DNA from: Tenericutes bacterium HGW-Tenericutes-2
GTDB taxonomy: Bacteria; Bacillota_I; Bacilli_A; Acholeplasmatales; Acholeplasmataceae
Direction: 5' to 3'
Assembly (NCBI GenBank): GCA_002839095.1
Contig: PGXL01000004.1
Span: 62,001 to 126,000 of the forward strand
Length of the DNA stretch: 64,000 bases
The notes under the pieces are model-generated. The model was given only the letters and a program-made list of their open reading frames with translations, made no database searches and was not told where the DNA came from. Shown in pieces: positions 55,127 through 64,000 of this stretch (its first letter is position 1; each line of letters begins with the position of its first letter). The translations under genes and the position numbers were made by a program.

Positions 55127-55220
55127 TATAATCAACTGTATAGTCATCAAAAGAAGTCATACATCTGAAATAACATCATTTCACGGTACAAAAGACTTCG
55201 TTTTGAGACTTTTTTGTTTT
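55127..55220 (+). other. Structured, gene-free leader region upstream of typA
   Basis: TATAAT at 55127-55132 (no good -35) is followed by AAAAGAAGTC (about 55149-55158), which can pair with GACTTCGTTTT (about 55195-55205, one bulge), enclosing about 35 nt. A T-rich stretch, ACTTTTTTGTTTT, follows at about 55208-55220, so the region could end a short RNA or attenuate typA. A second -10, TATAAT at 55239-55244, sits just before typA. No reading frame. Confidence 0.35.
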
Positions 55221-55271
55221 AAATTCTAAAAAGTAGTATATAATAAGTAAGGTTATGAAAAGAGGGTATTT

Positions 55272-57089
55272 ATGGAAATAAGAAACATCGCAATTATTGC
55301 CCATGTCGATCATGGTAAGACTACGCTAGTCAATCAGTTACTCAAGCAAAGCGAGAGATATGATGCACATGCGCAATTAGATGATCGTGTCATGGATTCA
55401 AACGACATTGAAAGAGAACGCGGGATTACGATCCTTGCTAAAAATACAGCAATTGTCTATAAAAATTATCGTATTAATATTCTAGACACTCCAGGTCATG
55501 CTGACTTTGGTGGTGAAGTAGAACGTATTATGTATATGGTAGATGGTGTATTACTTTTAGTTGATGCATATGAAGGCGTTATGCCACAAACAAGATTTGT
55601 ACTTAAAAAAGCACTTGAAGCGAAATTACTACCAATCGTTGTTGTTAACAAGATTGATAGAAAATACGCAGACATTCAAAGAACAGTCAATGAAGTATAT
55701 GATCTATTTATCGATCTAGGAGCTGATGAACATCAGCTTGATTTTCCTGTTTTATACGCATCAGGAATTCAAGGGTTAGCAAATTACATTCCTCATCTAG
55801 ACCTAGATATCAAAATGGAACCTATTCTAGATACAATCATTACAGCAATCCCTCAGCCAAACCAAATCGCTGAAGGTCCACTACAATTCCAACCAGCATT
55901 AATTGATTATAATGATTATGTAGGACGTATGGGAATTGGTAAAATCTATAAGGGTACAATGCGTGTGAATGACATGGCTTCTTGTGTACGTATGGATGGT
56001 TCAATTGTTCAATTTAGAATTCAAAAAATTCTTCAATCCATGGGTATGGAAAAAATTGAAGTTGCTGAAGCCTATGCTGGAGATATCGTATCTGTTGCAG
56101 GTCTTCCTGACATTCATGTCGGAGAAACCGTAACAGCTGTTGGTTACGAAGATGCATTACCTCACTTACATATCGATGAACCTACAGTTCAGATGACTTT
56201 CTTAACAAACACTAGTCCATTTGCAGGAAAAGAAGGAAAGTTCGTTACTGCATCTAAAATAGACGAAAGACTCTATAAAGAAACTCAAAAGGATGTTAGC
56301 TTAAGAGTTGACCGTATCGGAACTACAGAAGCATGGACAGTATCTGGACGTGGTGAACTTCATTTAGGTATTTTAATTGAAAACATGAGAAGAGAAAACT
56401 ATGAATTTCAAGTTTCTCGTCCAAGAGTTATTGTTAAAATCGTTGATGGTGTAAAACATGAACCATATGAAGATGTTCAAATCGATTGCCCGTCTGAATA
56501 TATGGGAACTGTCATTGAAATGCTTGGAGATCGTAAAGGTGATTTAATTCAAATGAACCAACACGGTGACTACTCAAGAATTCATTACATTATGCCTTCA
56601 CGTGGATTAATTGGATTTATGACTCAATTCTTAACTGCTACGAAGGGATATGGTATTTTATCTCATATCTTCCTAGATTATAGACCAGTGGTCTATGATG
56701 TAGTAGGTAATAGAAGAACAGGTGCACTAGTCTCTTTAAATAATGGAATGACTACAGCTTACGCTATCGGTAGACTTGAAGATCGTGGAGATATGTTTCT
56801 AGACCCACGTATTTCTGTTTACGAAGGTATGATTGTTGGTGAATGTAATAAAGATACTGATATGGTCGTTAACGTGACCATGGAAAAGCAATTAACCAAT
56901 ATGCGTTCAGCAGGTAAGGATTCTACAGTTGTTTTGAAGAAACCGAGACCGATGAATCTAGAAGCTTGTCTAGCGTTTATTAACGATGATGAATTAATTG
57001 AAATTACACCAAAAAACATTCGCCTAAGAAAAGCAATTTTAAAAGCGATTGATCGTAAGAAAGCTTACTATAACGAAACTCAAGAATAA
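55272..57089 (+). CDS. typA: Ribosome-associated translational GTPase TypA/BipA
   Basis: A 605-residue EF-G-like GTPase involved in 50S assembly and stress adaptation. P-loop [40 protein letters not shown], and the BipA-specific C-terminal region ([57 protein letters not shown]). Lacks EF-G domain IV, as expected. Start after AGAGGG. Single-gene unit with terminator. Confidence 0.97.
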   Translation: MEIRNIAIIAHVDHGKTTLVNQLLKQSERYDAHAQLDDRVMDSNDIERERGITILAKNTAIVYKNYRINILDTPGHADFGGEVERIMYMVDGVLLLVDAYEGVMPQTRFVLKKALEAKLLPIVVVNKIDRKYADIQRTVNEVYDLFIDLGADEHQLDFPVLYASGIQGLANYIPHLDLDIKMEPILDTIITAIPQPNQIAEGPLQFQPALIDYNDYVGRMGIGKIYKGTMRVNDMASCVRMDGSIVQFRIQKILQSMGMEKIEVAEAYAGDIVSVAGLPDIHVGETVTAVGYEDALPHLHIDEPTVQMTFLTNTSPFAGKEGKFVTASKIDERLYKETQKDVSLRVDRIGTTEAWTVSGRGELHLGILIENMRRENYEFQVSRPRVIVKIVDGVKHEPYEDVQIDCPSEYMGTVIEMLGDRKGDLIQMNQHGDYSRIHYIMPSRGLIGFMTQFLTATKGYGILSHIFLDYRPVVYDVVGNRRTGALVSLNNGMTTAYAIGRLEDRGDMFLDPRISVYEGMIVGECNKDTDMVVNVTMEKQLTNMRSAGKDSTVVLKKPRPMNLEACLAFINDDELIEITPKNIRLRKAILKAIDRKKAYYNETQE

Positions 57090-57112
57090 AGATGATAAAC
57101 ACATCTTTTTTC
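57087..57112 (+). terminator. Terminator after typA
   Basis: AAAGATG/CATCTTT with loop ATAAACA and a T-run, overlapping the stop codon. Confidence 0.8.
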
Positions 57113-57194
57113 TTTCGTTTGAAGGTAACAATTCTGGTATAAAAATATATTTTTATGATATAATATCTAAAGAGTCCGATAGAGGAGGAATCAT

Positions 57195-57635
57195 ATGAGA
57201 ATAGTGATTGGCAGTGATCATGGTGGCTATGAGTTAAAGGAAAAAATCAAAGCTTATTTCGACACCGAGAAAATTGATTATACTGACATTGGAACAAACT
57301 CAATTGATTCGGTTGATTACCCAGATTATGGGAAAAAGGTTGGCTTAGCAGTCATCAATAAAGCATACGACTTTGGTATCGCAATTTGTGGTACAGGAAT
57401 CGGGATTAGTATTGCAGCAAACAAGGTAAAAGGTGTTCGCGCAGCATTAGTCTATGATGAAACGACAGCAAGACTCGCTAAAGAGCACAATAACGCTAAC
57501 GTCTTAGCCTTAGGTGGAAGAACAACTGAAATAGATAAAGCCATTTTAATCATCAAAACCTTTATGGGATCCACGTTTGAACAAAGACATCAAACGAGAA
57601 TTGATAAAATAAAAAAAATAGAGGGGAATGAATAG
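57195..57635 (+). CDS. rpiB: Ribose-5-phosphate isomerase B
   Basis: A 146-residue isomerase of the pentose phosphate pathway. [12 protein letters not shown], then the loop [20 protein letters not shown] with the catalytic Cys, and [12 protein letters not shown] are RpiB/LacAB signatures; lack of tandem lac genes favours RpiB. It could use the ribose 5-phosphate made by PsuG. GAGGAGG before the ATG; TATAAT at 57159-57164 upstream. upp follows after two bases. Confidence 0.94.
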   Translation: MRIVIGSDHGGYELKEKIKAYFDTEKIDYTDIGTNSIDSVDYPDYGKKVGLAVINKAYDFGIAICGTGIGISIAANKVKGVRAALVYDETTARLAKEHNNANVLALGGRTTEIDKAILIIKTFMGSTFEQRHQTRIDKIKKIEGNE

Positions 57636-57637
57636 AA

Positions 57638-58264
57638 ATGAGCAAAGTAGTGATTCTGAATCATCCTTTAATCGACCACAAAATGGCGCGTATTAGAGAC
57701 AAGAGAACCGGAACCAAAGAGTTTAGAGAAAGTGTATCTGAAGTAGGTGGTTTGATTACTTATGAAATTACTCGTGATTTCAAAACCAAACCTGTAACGA
57801 TTGAAACACCGATGTGTGAAATGACAGCGCATGAGCTGGAAAAACAAGTCGTCATCGTACCTATATTAAGAGCAGGGTTAGGAATGGTTGAAGGCATTCA
57901 CAACATCATTCCAACAGCTAAAATCGGACATATCGGACTTTATAGAGATGAGGAAACATTACAACCTCAGGTTTACTATTCTAAATTTCCTAAAGATATT
58001 GAATCCAGTGTCGTATTGGTCGTTGATCCAATGCTAGCTACAGCAGGTTCTGCCTGCAAAGCAATTGAAATACTTAAGGCTAGAGGAGCTACCGATATTC
58101 GTTATGTAGGATTAGTTGGTTGTCCTGAAGGTGTAGAAAGACTACAGAAGGAGCATCCTGATGTCAGTATCTATCTTGCCGCTCTTGATAGTCACTTAAA
58201 TGAAAACGGATATATCGTTCCTGGTCTTGGAGACTGTGGGGACCGTTTATTTGGAACCAAATAA
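57638..58264 (+). CDS. upp: Uracil phosphoribosyltransferase
   Basis: A 208-residue salvage enzyme making UMP from uracil and [26 protein letters not shown] in part, [12 protein letters not shown], and the PRPP loop [15 protein letters not shown] are diagnostic, as is the C-terminal [16 protein letters not shown]. It links to psuG, which releases uracil. Located directly before the ATP synthase operon, as in Bacillus. No terminator separates it from the atp genes. Confidence 0.97.
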   Translation: MSKVVILNHPLIDHKMARIRDKRTGTKEFRESVSEVGGLITYEITRDFKTKPVTIETPMCEMTAHELEKQVVIVPILRAGLGMVEGIHNIIPTAKIGHIGLYRDEETLQPQVYYSKFPKDIESSVVLVVDPMLATAGSACKAIEILKARGATDIRYVGLVGCPEGVERLQKEHPDVSIYLAALDSHLNENGYIVPGLGDCGDRLFGTK

Positions 58265-58499
58265 GAGAAATAAAGCAAAAAGAATTTTTATGACCTATAT
58301 GGTCGTTATGCAACTCATTTTTACTGTCATCGGATTAGCTTTAATCGGTTATTACATCGGAATTAAAACAGATCCAGACGGTAATCGTTATATATACTAC
58401 ACAGCAATTGGTCTAGCTGTTGGTGTTTTAGTTGGTTTTATGACCTTGTATCAATGGATGAAAAGTGAGGAACGCTATGAAAGACGTACACGTCATTAG
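58251..58499 (+). CDS. Small AtpZ/AtpI-like membrane protein
   Basis: About 83 residues with a basic N-terminus and two membrane helices (about residues 14-34 and 50-70) joined by a polar loop ([14 protein letters not shown]). This size and layout, first in the atp operon, fits AtpZ/AtpI-like assembly helpers of Firmicutes F-ATPases. Start is uncertain: TTG 58251 lies after GGGGA within upp, while ATG 58290 lies after the upp stop but has no ribosome site. Sequence similarity is too low for a symbol. Confidence 0.6.
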   Translation: MEPNKRNKAKRIFMTYMVVMQLIFTVIGLALIGYYIGIKTDPDGNRYIYYTAIGLAVGVLVGFMTLYQWMKSEERYERRTRH

Positions 58500-58875
58500 C
58501 ATCATTGCTCTGATTTATTCAGTAATCTTAGCTTTGGTAACACTTATATTCTTTAATGATTATTTACTATGGGCAATACTCGGCTCTGCCGTTGCCCTTT
58601 TTAACCATAGCTTGATGATTCAGGTCACAAAGAATAAATTAACATCCTATAAGCTTGTCACACATTTGATTCAGCGTTATGTATTTTATATCGTGATTCT
58701 AGCGATTGTATATTTTGATACAAGAAACCTAGGAACAGATATTATGATTCAATCCTATGTGTTCTTACTATTAGGAATCGCTTCAATAAAGTTTGGAGCT
58801 ATCATCTATCAAACACCACTCATTAAAAAACCTAAGGAAGCTGAGGTGAAGACAAATGATACAGACAGTAATTGA
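58477..58875 (+). CDS. ATP synthase subunit I-like membrane protein
   Basis: A 132-residue protein with four predicted helices (about residues 7-25, 30-48, 65-83, 90-110) and a charged tail, the layout of AtpI, which helps c-ring assembly or Mg2+/Na+ uptake in some species. ATG 58477 follows GAGGAA by five bases, overlaps the preceding gene by 23 nt and overlaps atpB by 20 nt. Assigned by position and topology. Confidence 0.7.
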   Translation: MKDVHVISIIALIYSVILALVTLIFFNDYLLWAILGSAVALFNHSLMIQVTKNKLTSYKLVTHLIQRYVFYIVILAIVYFDTRNLGTDIMIQSYVFLLLGIASIKFGAIIYQTPLIKKPKEAEVKTNDTDSN

Positions 58876-59557
58876 TTATATCAATAATCTTCCAGGATAT
58901 TTTCTAACCTCATTATTCCTAATGGCTGTTATATCAATATTTGCTATTATCGTAGGATTTAGAGTATCTAAGCTGGATGCGAAGGCAAAGCCAAATTTAT
59001 TTATGGTTGGAATTATTTCATTTGTGGACATGATGAATAAATTCGTTAAGGGGTATGTAGGAAAGAATTGGAGATTTTTAACTCCAATTGCATTAACTAT
59101 GGCACTCTATGTATTTATCTCGAACGTTTCAGGAATCGTTGCTCTGAATTCCCCAACAAAGTATACAGCCATTACCTTTTCACTTTCAATTACTGCTTTC
59201 TTAGTCGTACAGGTTACAGGGTTTATTTCACAAAGCTGGAGACATTTTCTTGGAGTGTTTAAGCCACTACCCTTCATGCTTCCACTGAACTTGATTAGTG
59301 AAGTTACACCTATTATTTCGATGGCACTTCGTTTATTTGGCAATATTGCCAGTGGTGCATTGATATTAACTGTAGTATATAAGGGGTTTTCAAGTATTGA
59401 TGTTCCATTTATCGGATGGTTATCCGTATTGTTTACACCTGCATTACACATGATGTTTGATGTAGCCTTCGGATTAATTCAAACGCTTGTTATTGTATTG
59501 TTGACTGTAATATTCGCTTCTCAAAAGGTTGATGAAGCGGATTTAGAGATAGAATAA
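58856..59557 (+). CDS. atpB: F1Fo-ATPase subunit a
   Basis: A 233-residue membrane subunit forming the ion half-channels. The conserved helix PLNLISEVTPIISMALRLFGNIAS contains the essential Arg (MALRLFGN); ALHMMFDVAFGLIQTLVIVLL is the conserved last helix. Shorter than E. coli a (271) but typical for Gram-positive forms. ATG 58856 has GAGGTGAAG upstream. Partner of the apparently Na+-type c subunit below. Confidence 0.95.
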   Translation: MIQTVIDYINNLPGYFLTSLFLMAVISIFAIIVGFRVSKLDAKAKPNLFMVGIISFVDMMNKFVKGYVGKNWRFLTPIALTMALYVFISNVSGIVALNSPTKYTAITFSLSITAFLVVQVTGFISQSWRHFLGVFKPLPFMLPLNLISEVTPIISMALRLFGNIASGALILTVVYKGFSSIDVPFIGWLSVLFTPALHMMFDVAFGLIQTLVIVLLTVIFASQKVDEADLEIE

Positions 59558-59577
59558 TTTATTAAAGGAGAAAAACA

Positions 59578-59856
59578 ATGTTAACATTTTTAAATTCTAT
59601 TTTACCTTTCATTTTAGAAGTTGCGCCAGGAGATTTATCTAGTGGTTTAGCTTATGTAGGAGCAGGTATTGCCGTATTTACAGGTTTTGGTACTGCGATT
59701 GGTCAAGGTATTGCTGCATCTAAAGCAGTTGAAGCAGTTGGACGTCAACCAGAAGCTGCTGGTAAGATTACATCAACGATGTTAATCGGTCAAGCGGTTG
59801 CTGAAACAACTGGTCTTTATGGTTTAATTATTGCATTTATTCTTGTATCAAAATAA
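59578..59856 (+). CDS. atpE: F1Fo-ATPase subunit c, with Na+-type binding residues
   Basis: A 92-residue two-helix hairpin forming the rotor ring. The polar loop is RQPEA (residues 56-60) and the ion-binding carboxylate is Glu76. Gln43, Val74, Glu76, Thr77, Thr78 and Tyr81 occupy the positions that bind Na+ in Ilyobacter and Propionigenium (Gln32, Val63, Glu65, Ser66, Thr67, Tyr70). An N-terminal extension of about 20 residues, hydrophobic then acidic, is unlike the short E. coli form. AAGGAG before the ATG. Confidence 0.95.
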   Translation: MLTFLNSILPFILEVAPGDLSSGLAYVGAGIAVFTGFGTAIGQGIAASKAVEAVGRQPEAAGKITSTMLIGQAVAETTGLYGLIIAFILVSK

Positions 59857-59877
59857 AAGACGAAGGATTTGATCTAA

Positions 59878-60411
59878 GTGAACGAGATATTTAATGAAGT
59901 CGTACTGGCAATCGAAGAAGGATTGTATTCCGTCTTGCAGAGACCAGATATTGTCGTGCTTAATCTCGTTGCATTCGCACTTTTAGTGCTGATTATCAAA
60001 AAATTTCTATGGAGCAAGGTTACAACATTTTTAGAAGCGAGACAAGCTGCTTTATCAGAAGCGCTTGACACTGCTGAAAGTGAAAGAGCACGCGCTAGAG
60101 AACTTCAGGAGAAATCGGTAAAAGATTACGAAGCAATGAAGGAAGAAACTAGACAATTAAAAGAAAAATTAACGCTTGAAGCATACAAACAACAAGATGA
60201 AATGATAACCAATGCGAAGAAAGAAGCGAAACGTCGCTTAGACCAAGCTGAAAAGGATATCGAGTATGAAATACTACAAGCAAATGAAGACATCAAACAA
60301 TCTATTAAAGAGGTTGCTTTTCTTGCTGCCCAAAAGATTGTCAAAAGAGAAATTGATGAATCCGTTCATCAGGATATCATTGATGAAATTCTTCAAGAGA
60401 GTACGAAATAA
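59878..60411 (+). CDS. atpF: F1Fo-ATPase subunit b
   Basis: A 177-residue peripheral-stalk subunit. After about 20 residues one membrane helix (IVVLNLVAFALLVLIIKKFL) is followed by WSKVTTFLEAR and a long charged coiled coil to the end. GTG start with AAGGAT upstream. Low sequence conservation is normal for b; identity rests on topology and place in the operon. Confidence 0.93.
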   Translation: MNEIFNEVVLAIEEGLYSVLQRPDIVVLNLVAFALLVLIIKKFLWSKVTTFLEARQAALSEALDTAESERARARELQEKSVKDYEAMKEETRQLKEKLTLEAYKQQDEMITNAKKEAKRRLDQAEKDIEYEILQANEDIKQSIKEVAFLAAQKIVKREIDESVHQDIIDEILQESTK

Positions 60412-60923
60412 TGAGTATCTCAAATTATGCGAAAGCACTCTTTTCGATTGCTAAGGAAGAAAACAAAATTGATGTCTTGACCTATCATTTCGATGATCTA
60501 AAAGATACAGTTGACAAAAATCCGACTTGGGTGACATTAATGGACTCACCAATGGTATCATTTGAAGAAAAATCAAAGATGATAGATTCTCTTGAGTATG
60601 ATAGTTCATTGATCGCTTTTTTGAAAATGCTTGCTCAAAAAAACAACATTCACTTATATCAAGAAATATATAATGAATGGACCCTGCTTTCTAGAGTTTA
60701 CCAAAAGATAGCACATCTTCACATTTATTCAGCGAAGCCAATTTCTAAGGAGATTGAAGAGAGATTAATAAAAGCAATCACTCCTAGATTTCCAAACCAA
60801 ACGGTTTCACTTCATATTACAATCGACCCAACGCTTTTAGGGGGTCTCAAAATTGTCTATCAAGGACAATCACTAGACCATTCGGTTGCGCGCGAGATAG
60901 AAGAATTATATACAACGATTTAA
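60411..60923 (+). CDS. atpH: F1Fo-ATPase subunit delta
   Basis: A 170-residue stalk protein linking F1 to b. N-terminal helical bundle SNYAKALFSIAKEENK and the C-terminal motif DPTLLGGLKIVYQGQSLDHSVA are OSCP/delta signatures. ATG overlaps the atpF stop (TAATG). Confidence 0.93.
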   Translation: MSISNYAKALFSIAKEENKIDVLTYHFDDLKDTVDKNPTWVTLMDSPMVSFEEKSKMIDSLEYDSSLIAFLKMLAQKNNIHLYQEIYNEWTLLSRVYQKIAHLHIYSAKPISKEIEERLIKAITPRFPNQTVSLHITIDPTLLGGLKIVYQGQSLDHSVAREIEELYTTI

Positions 60924-60936
60924 GGTGGTGTAGAAA

Positions 60937-62442
60937 TTGTCAAAAATAAAAGTTCAAGAAATGACCGAGATCATTAAAAAGCAGATCAAGTCATTCGAGC
61001 AGGACGTCAAATTAGAAAATATTGGTAAGGTCTTAAGCGTTGGTGATGGTATCGCAATCGTTTACGGTCTTCAACAAGCCATGATGGGAGAACTCCTTGA
61101 GTTTCCTCATGACGTAAAAGGGCTTGTTTTTAACCTTGAAGAACATCATGTCGGTGTTATCCTTTTAGGTGAAAGCGACAAGATTAAAGAAGGCGATTTA
61201 GTTAAAACAACTAAACGTATCTTTGAAGTACCCGTTGGTGAAGAACTCTTAGGCAGAGTTGTAAATCCTTTAGGGGAACCTCTGGATGCAGGTGGACCAA
61301 TTAACGCGAAGCACTTTCTTCCTGTTGAAAGAAGAGCACAAGGCGTTATGCAACGTGGTTCTATCAATGCATCTATGGAAACAGGGATCAAGGTTATTGA
61401 TGCTTTAGTTCCAATTGGCCGCGGTCAAAGAGAATTAATTATTGGTGATAGACAAACAGGTAAAACAACACTTGCTATAGATACAATTCTAAACCAAAAG
61501 GGAAAAAATACGATTTGTATTTATGTGGCTATTGGTCAAAAGGAATCCTCAGTTTCAACGCTTGTGCAGCTCTTTGAGCAGCATCAAGCTATGGAATATA
61601 CAATTGTTGTAACTGCTGGAGCATCTAGAGAAGGTACCTTATTATATCTTGCACCATTTGCCGGTGTAACCATGGGTGAATACTTCATGGAACAAGGTAA
61701 GGATGTATTGATTGTTTATGATGATTTATCTAAGCATGCGGTAGCCTACCGTGAGCTATCCTTACTACTTAGAAGACCACCAGGGAGAGAAGCTTATCCA
61801 GGTGACGTATTCTATCTACATTCAAGATTATTAGAGCGTTCAGCACGCTTAAATGATAAATTAGGTGGTGGGTCAATTACCGCACTTCCAATTATTGAAA
61901 CCAAAGCTGGAGACATTTCAGCCTACATTTCTACAAACGTTATTTCCATCACAGATGGTCAAATATTTTTAGAAGCTGAGTTATTTTACTCAGGCATTCG
62001 TCCAGCGATTAACGCTGGTCTATCCGTTTCACGTGTCGGCGGTGCCGCACAGTGGAAGGGTATGAAAAAGGTTGCCGGTACCATTCGTATTAACCTAGCA
62101 AACTATAGAGAACTTGAATCATTTGCTCAGTTCGGATCTGACCTAGACGCAAGCGCTAAAAAGCGTCTTGAACGCGGTAGAAAGACTGTTGAAATTTTAA
62201 AACAAGATGTTCACGAACTCGTTCAAATGCCAACACAGATTGTTACGGTTTATGCCTTATCTGAAGGATTTATGGATGATTTAAATCTAGAACAAGTAAA
62301 AGCGTTAGAATCTGAAATCGCTCAAGGGCTTCAAATGAATGATTTAGGTAAGAAGATTAATCAACACTTAGTTGAAACGAAGAGCTTACCAGATAAGAAA
62401 GAACTCGATTCCTTTATTCAAGGTCTTAAGAGGTTAGTCTAA
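60937..62442 (+). CDS. atpA: F1Fo-ATPase subunit alpha
   Basis: A 501-residue F1 subunit. [15 protein letters not shown] is the P-loop, [22 protein letters not shown] and the arginine finger region ([10 protein letters not shown]) are intact. The start is TTG 60937, eight bases after AAGGTGG; an ATG 24 nt downstream would trim the N-terminal helix that docks on delta. The stop overlaps atpG. Confidence 0.97.
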   Translation: MSKIKVQEMTEIIKKQIKSFEQDVKLENIGKVLSVGDGIAIVYGLQQAMMGELLEFPHDVKGLVFNLEEHHVGVILLGESDKIKEGDLVKTTKRIFEVPVGEELLGRVVNPLGEPLDAGGPINAKHFLPVERRAQGVMQRGSINASMETGIKVIDALVPIGRGQRELIIGDRQTGKTTLAIDTILNQKGKNTICIYVAIGQKESSVSTLVQLFEQHQAMEYTIVVTAGASREGTLLYLAPFAGVTMGEYFMEQGKDVLIVYDDLSKHAVAYRELSLLLRRPPGREAYPGDVFYLHSRLLERSARLNDKLGGGSITALPIIETKAGDISAYISTNVISITDGQIFLEAELFYSGIRPAINAGLSVSRVGGAAQWKGMKKVAGTIRINLANYRELESFAQFGSDLDASAKKRLERGRKTVEILKQDVHELVQMPTQIVTVYALSEGFMDDLNLEQVKALESEIAQGLQMNDLGKKINQHLVETKSLPDKKELDSFIQGLKRLV

Positions 62443-63287
62443 TGGGATTAAAGGATATTAAGCTTAGAATGACAGCGATTAAAAAAACAGCTGCCATTAC
62501 ACAAGCAATGCATAATATTGCTTTATCCAAAATCAAGAAGTCAACCGAGCTATTAAACCATTCCGTTCATTTTGTTACTAAGATTCATGACATCCTTATG
62601 TATTCGGATCAAAACACGGATGAAGCACAACGCATTACTTCAGTCAATGAAGGGAAGACAAAGCTTTATGTACTTGTTACATCAGATAGAGGGTTAGCTG
62701 GTAGCTATCATAATCAGCTATTTAAAGCCTTTCTAGAGGAAACCAAGGATTTACCTAAGGAAAGCTATAGAGTGCTTGTACTTGGTAAAAAAGGGTATTA
62801 CTTCGCACTTAAGCGCAAGCTTCCAGTCATCAATGAAGAGATTATCTATAATAGAGATGATGTCGCAACCATGTACTTTAGACATTACGCTAAAATGATT
62901 AAGGAAGTCTTCCTAGACAAGATGGTTGATGAAGTCATTTTATATCATAATCACTATGTCAATACAGCAACACAAATCGTAAAAAAAGAAACTATTCTTC
63001 CTGTCGTCTTTGATAAAAAGAAGATGAAGACGAAAGAACAGTTCATCTATGATGTGAGTCCAGAAGTCATTCTCAATCAAACCGTAGATATTTATATCGA
63101 ATCATCAATCTTTAAGGCACTATCCGATGCGAAGTTAAGTGAGCATGCAGCTAGAATGGTTGCTATGCGCAGTGCAACAGATAATGCAAATGATATTGTT
63201 GATCGATTACATACTTTATACCATAGAGCAAGACAACAAGAAATTACAAGCGAACTCATTGACGTCGTCAATGGTTCGAACGTTTAG
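62442..63287 (+). CDS. atpG: F1Fo-ATPase subunit gamma
   Basis: A 281-residue central rotor shaft. N-terminal helix [20 protein letters not shown] and C-terminal helix AARMVAMRSATDNANDIVD are conserved; the middle (VTSDRGLAGSYHNQLF) shows the usual SDRGLxGxxN pattern. The N-terminal coiled coil is more diverged than usual (MHNIALSKI in place of MxMVAxxK). ATG overlaps the atpA stop by one base. Confidence 0.95.
   Translation: MGLKDIKLRMTAIKKTAAITQAMHNIALSKIKKSTELLNHSVHFVTKIHDILMYSDQNTDEAQRITSVNEGKTKLYVLVTSDRGLAGSYHNQLFKAFLEETKDLPKESYRVLVLGKKGYYFALKRKLPVINEEIIYNRDDVATMYFRHYAKMIKEVFLDKMVDEVILYHNHYVNTATQIVKKETILPVVFDKKKMKTKEQFIYDVSPEVILNQTVDIYIESSIFKALSDAKLSEHAARMVAMRSATDNANDIVDRLHTLYHRARQQEITSELIDVVNGSNV

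Positions 63288-64000
<713 letters not shown>

Overview
ORGANISM. The window is AT-rich chromosomal DNA from a low-GC Gram-positive-derived bacterium, most likely an Acholeplasma or a close relative (Acholeplasmatales, Mollicutes). Gene order follows the Bacillus cysS-mrnC-rlmB-sigH-rpmG-secE-nusG-rplKAJL-rpoBC-rpsLG-fusA-tuf block, but with many insertions. TGA is a normal stop codon (gltX, secE, prfA and others) and TGG encodes Trp, so this is not a Mycoplasma/Spiroplasma-type code. No peptidoglycan genes are visible in this window. A GdpP-L9 fusion, an apparently Na+-type F-ATPase and possible sphingoid-base genes also suit Acholeplasma. The genus call is inference.

LAYOUT. 1-9.9 kb: end of a P-loop kinase, gltX with a GLUG lipoprotein, a Cas4-like/DEDD nuclease fusion, cysS-mrnC and a P-type ATPase. 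10-12.4 kb: rlmB, a SigH-like sigma factor, rpmG, secE, nusG. 12.4-14.6 kb: three inserted genes (VOC protein, FrnE-like DsbA, YccF). 14.6-25.7 kb: rplK-rplA, L10 leader, rplJ-rplL, an rRNA methyltransferase, rpoB-rpoC. 25.8-31.6 kb: pseudouridine catabolism (psuK-psuG), a candidate non-coding RNA, a serine palmitoyltransferase-like/SDR/FNT operon and a NERD protein. 31.7-36.3 kb: rpsL-rpsG-fusA-tuf. 36.3-40.3 kb: a lipoprotein, tatD, an HtrA-like lipoprotein protease, a CinA-type deamidase, rpsF-ssb-rpsR. 40.3-42.4 kb: an insertion hot spot with a superoxide dismutase remnant, two phased repeat arrays, an AAA/DUF4143 ATPase, a frameshifted gene and the orphan right end of an IS200/IS605 element. 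42.4-46.3 kb: gdpP fused to rplI, then dnaB. 46.3-52.5 kb: an RHS polymorphic-toxin/immunity array with a large serine recombinase. 52.5-57.1 kb: dps, prfA-prmC, typA. 57.2-64 kb: rpiB-upp followed directly by the F1Fo-ATPase operon, cut off inside atpD.

HOW IT FITS TOGETHER. Most of the window is the transcription/translation core, with sigma-A-type promoters (TTGACA-like, about 17 bp, TATAAT) and U-tailed hairpin terminators separating units. Accessory DNA lies at the seams between these blocks. The most noteworthy points are tandem alpha-CTD-like repeats fused to the front of RpoC, the GdpP-L9 fusion in which the rplI Shine-Dalgarno is read as a glycine linker, the SPT-like/SDR pair, the RHS toxin array in a probably wall-less cell, the orphan IS605 right-end RNA, and two exactly phased repeat arrays upstream of the ATPase gene.
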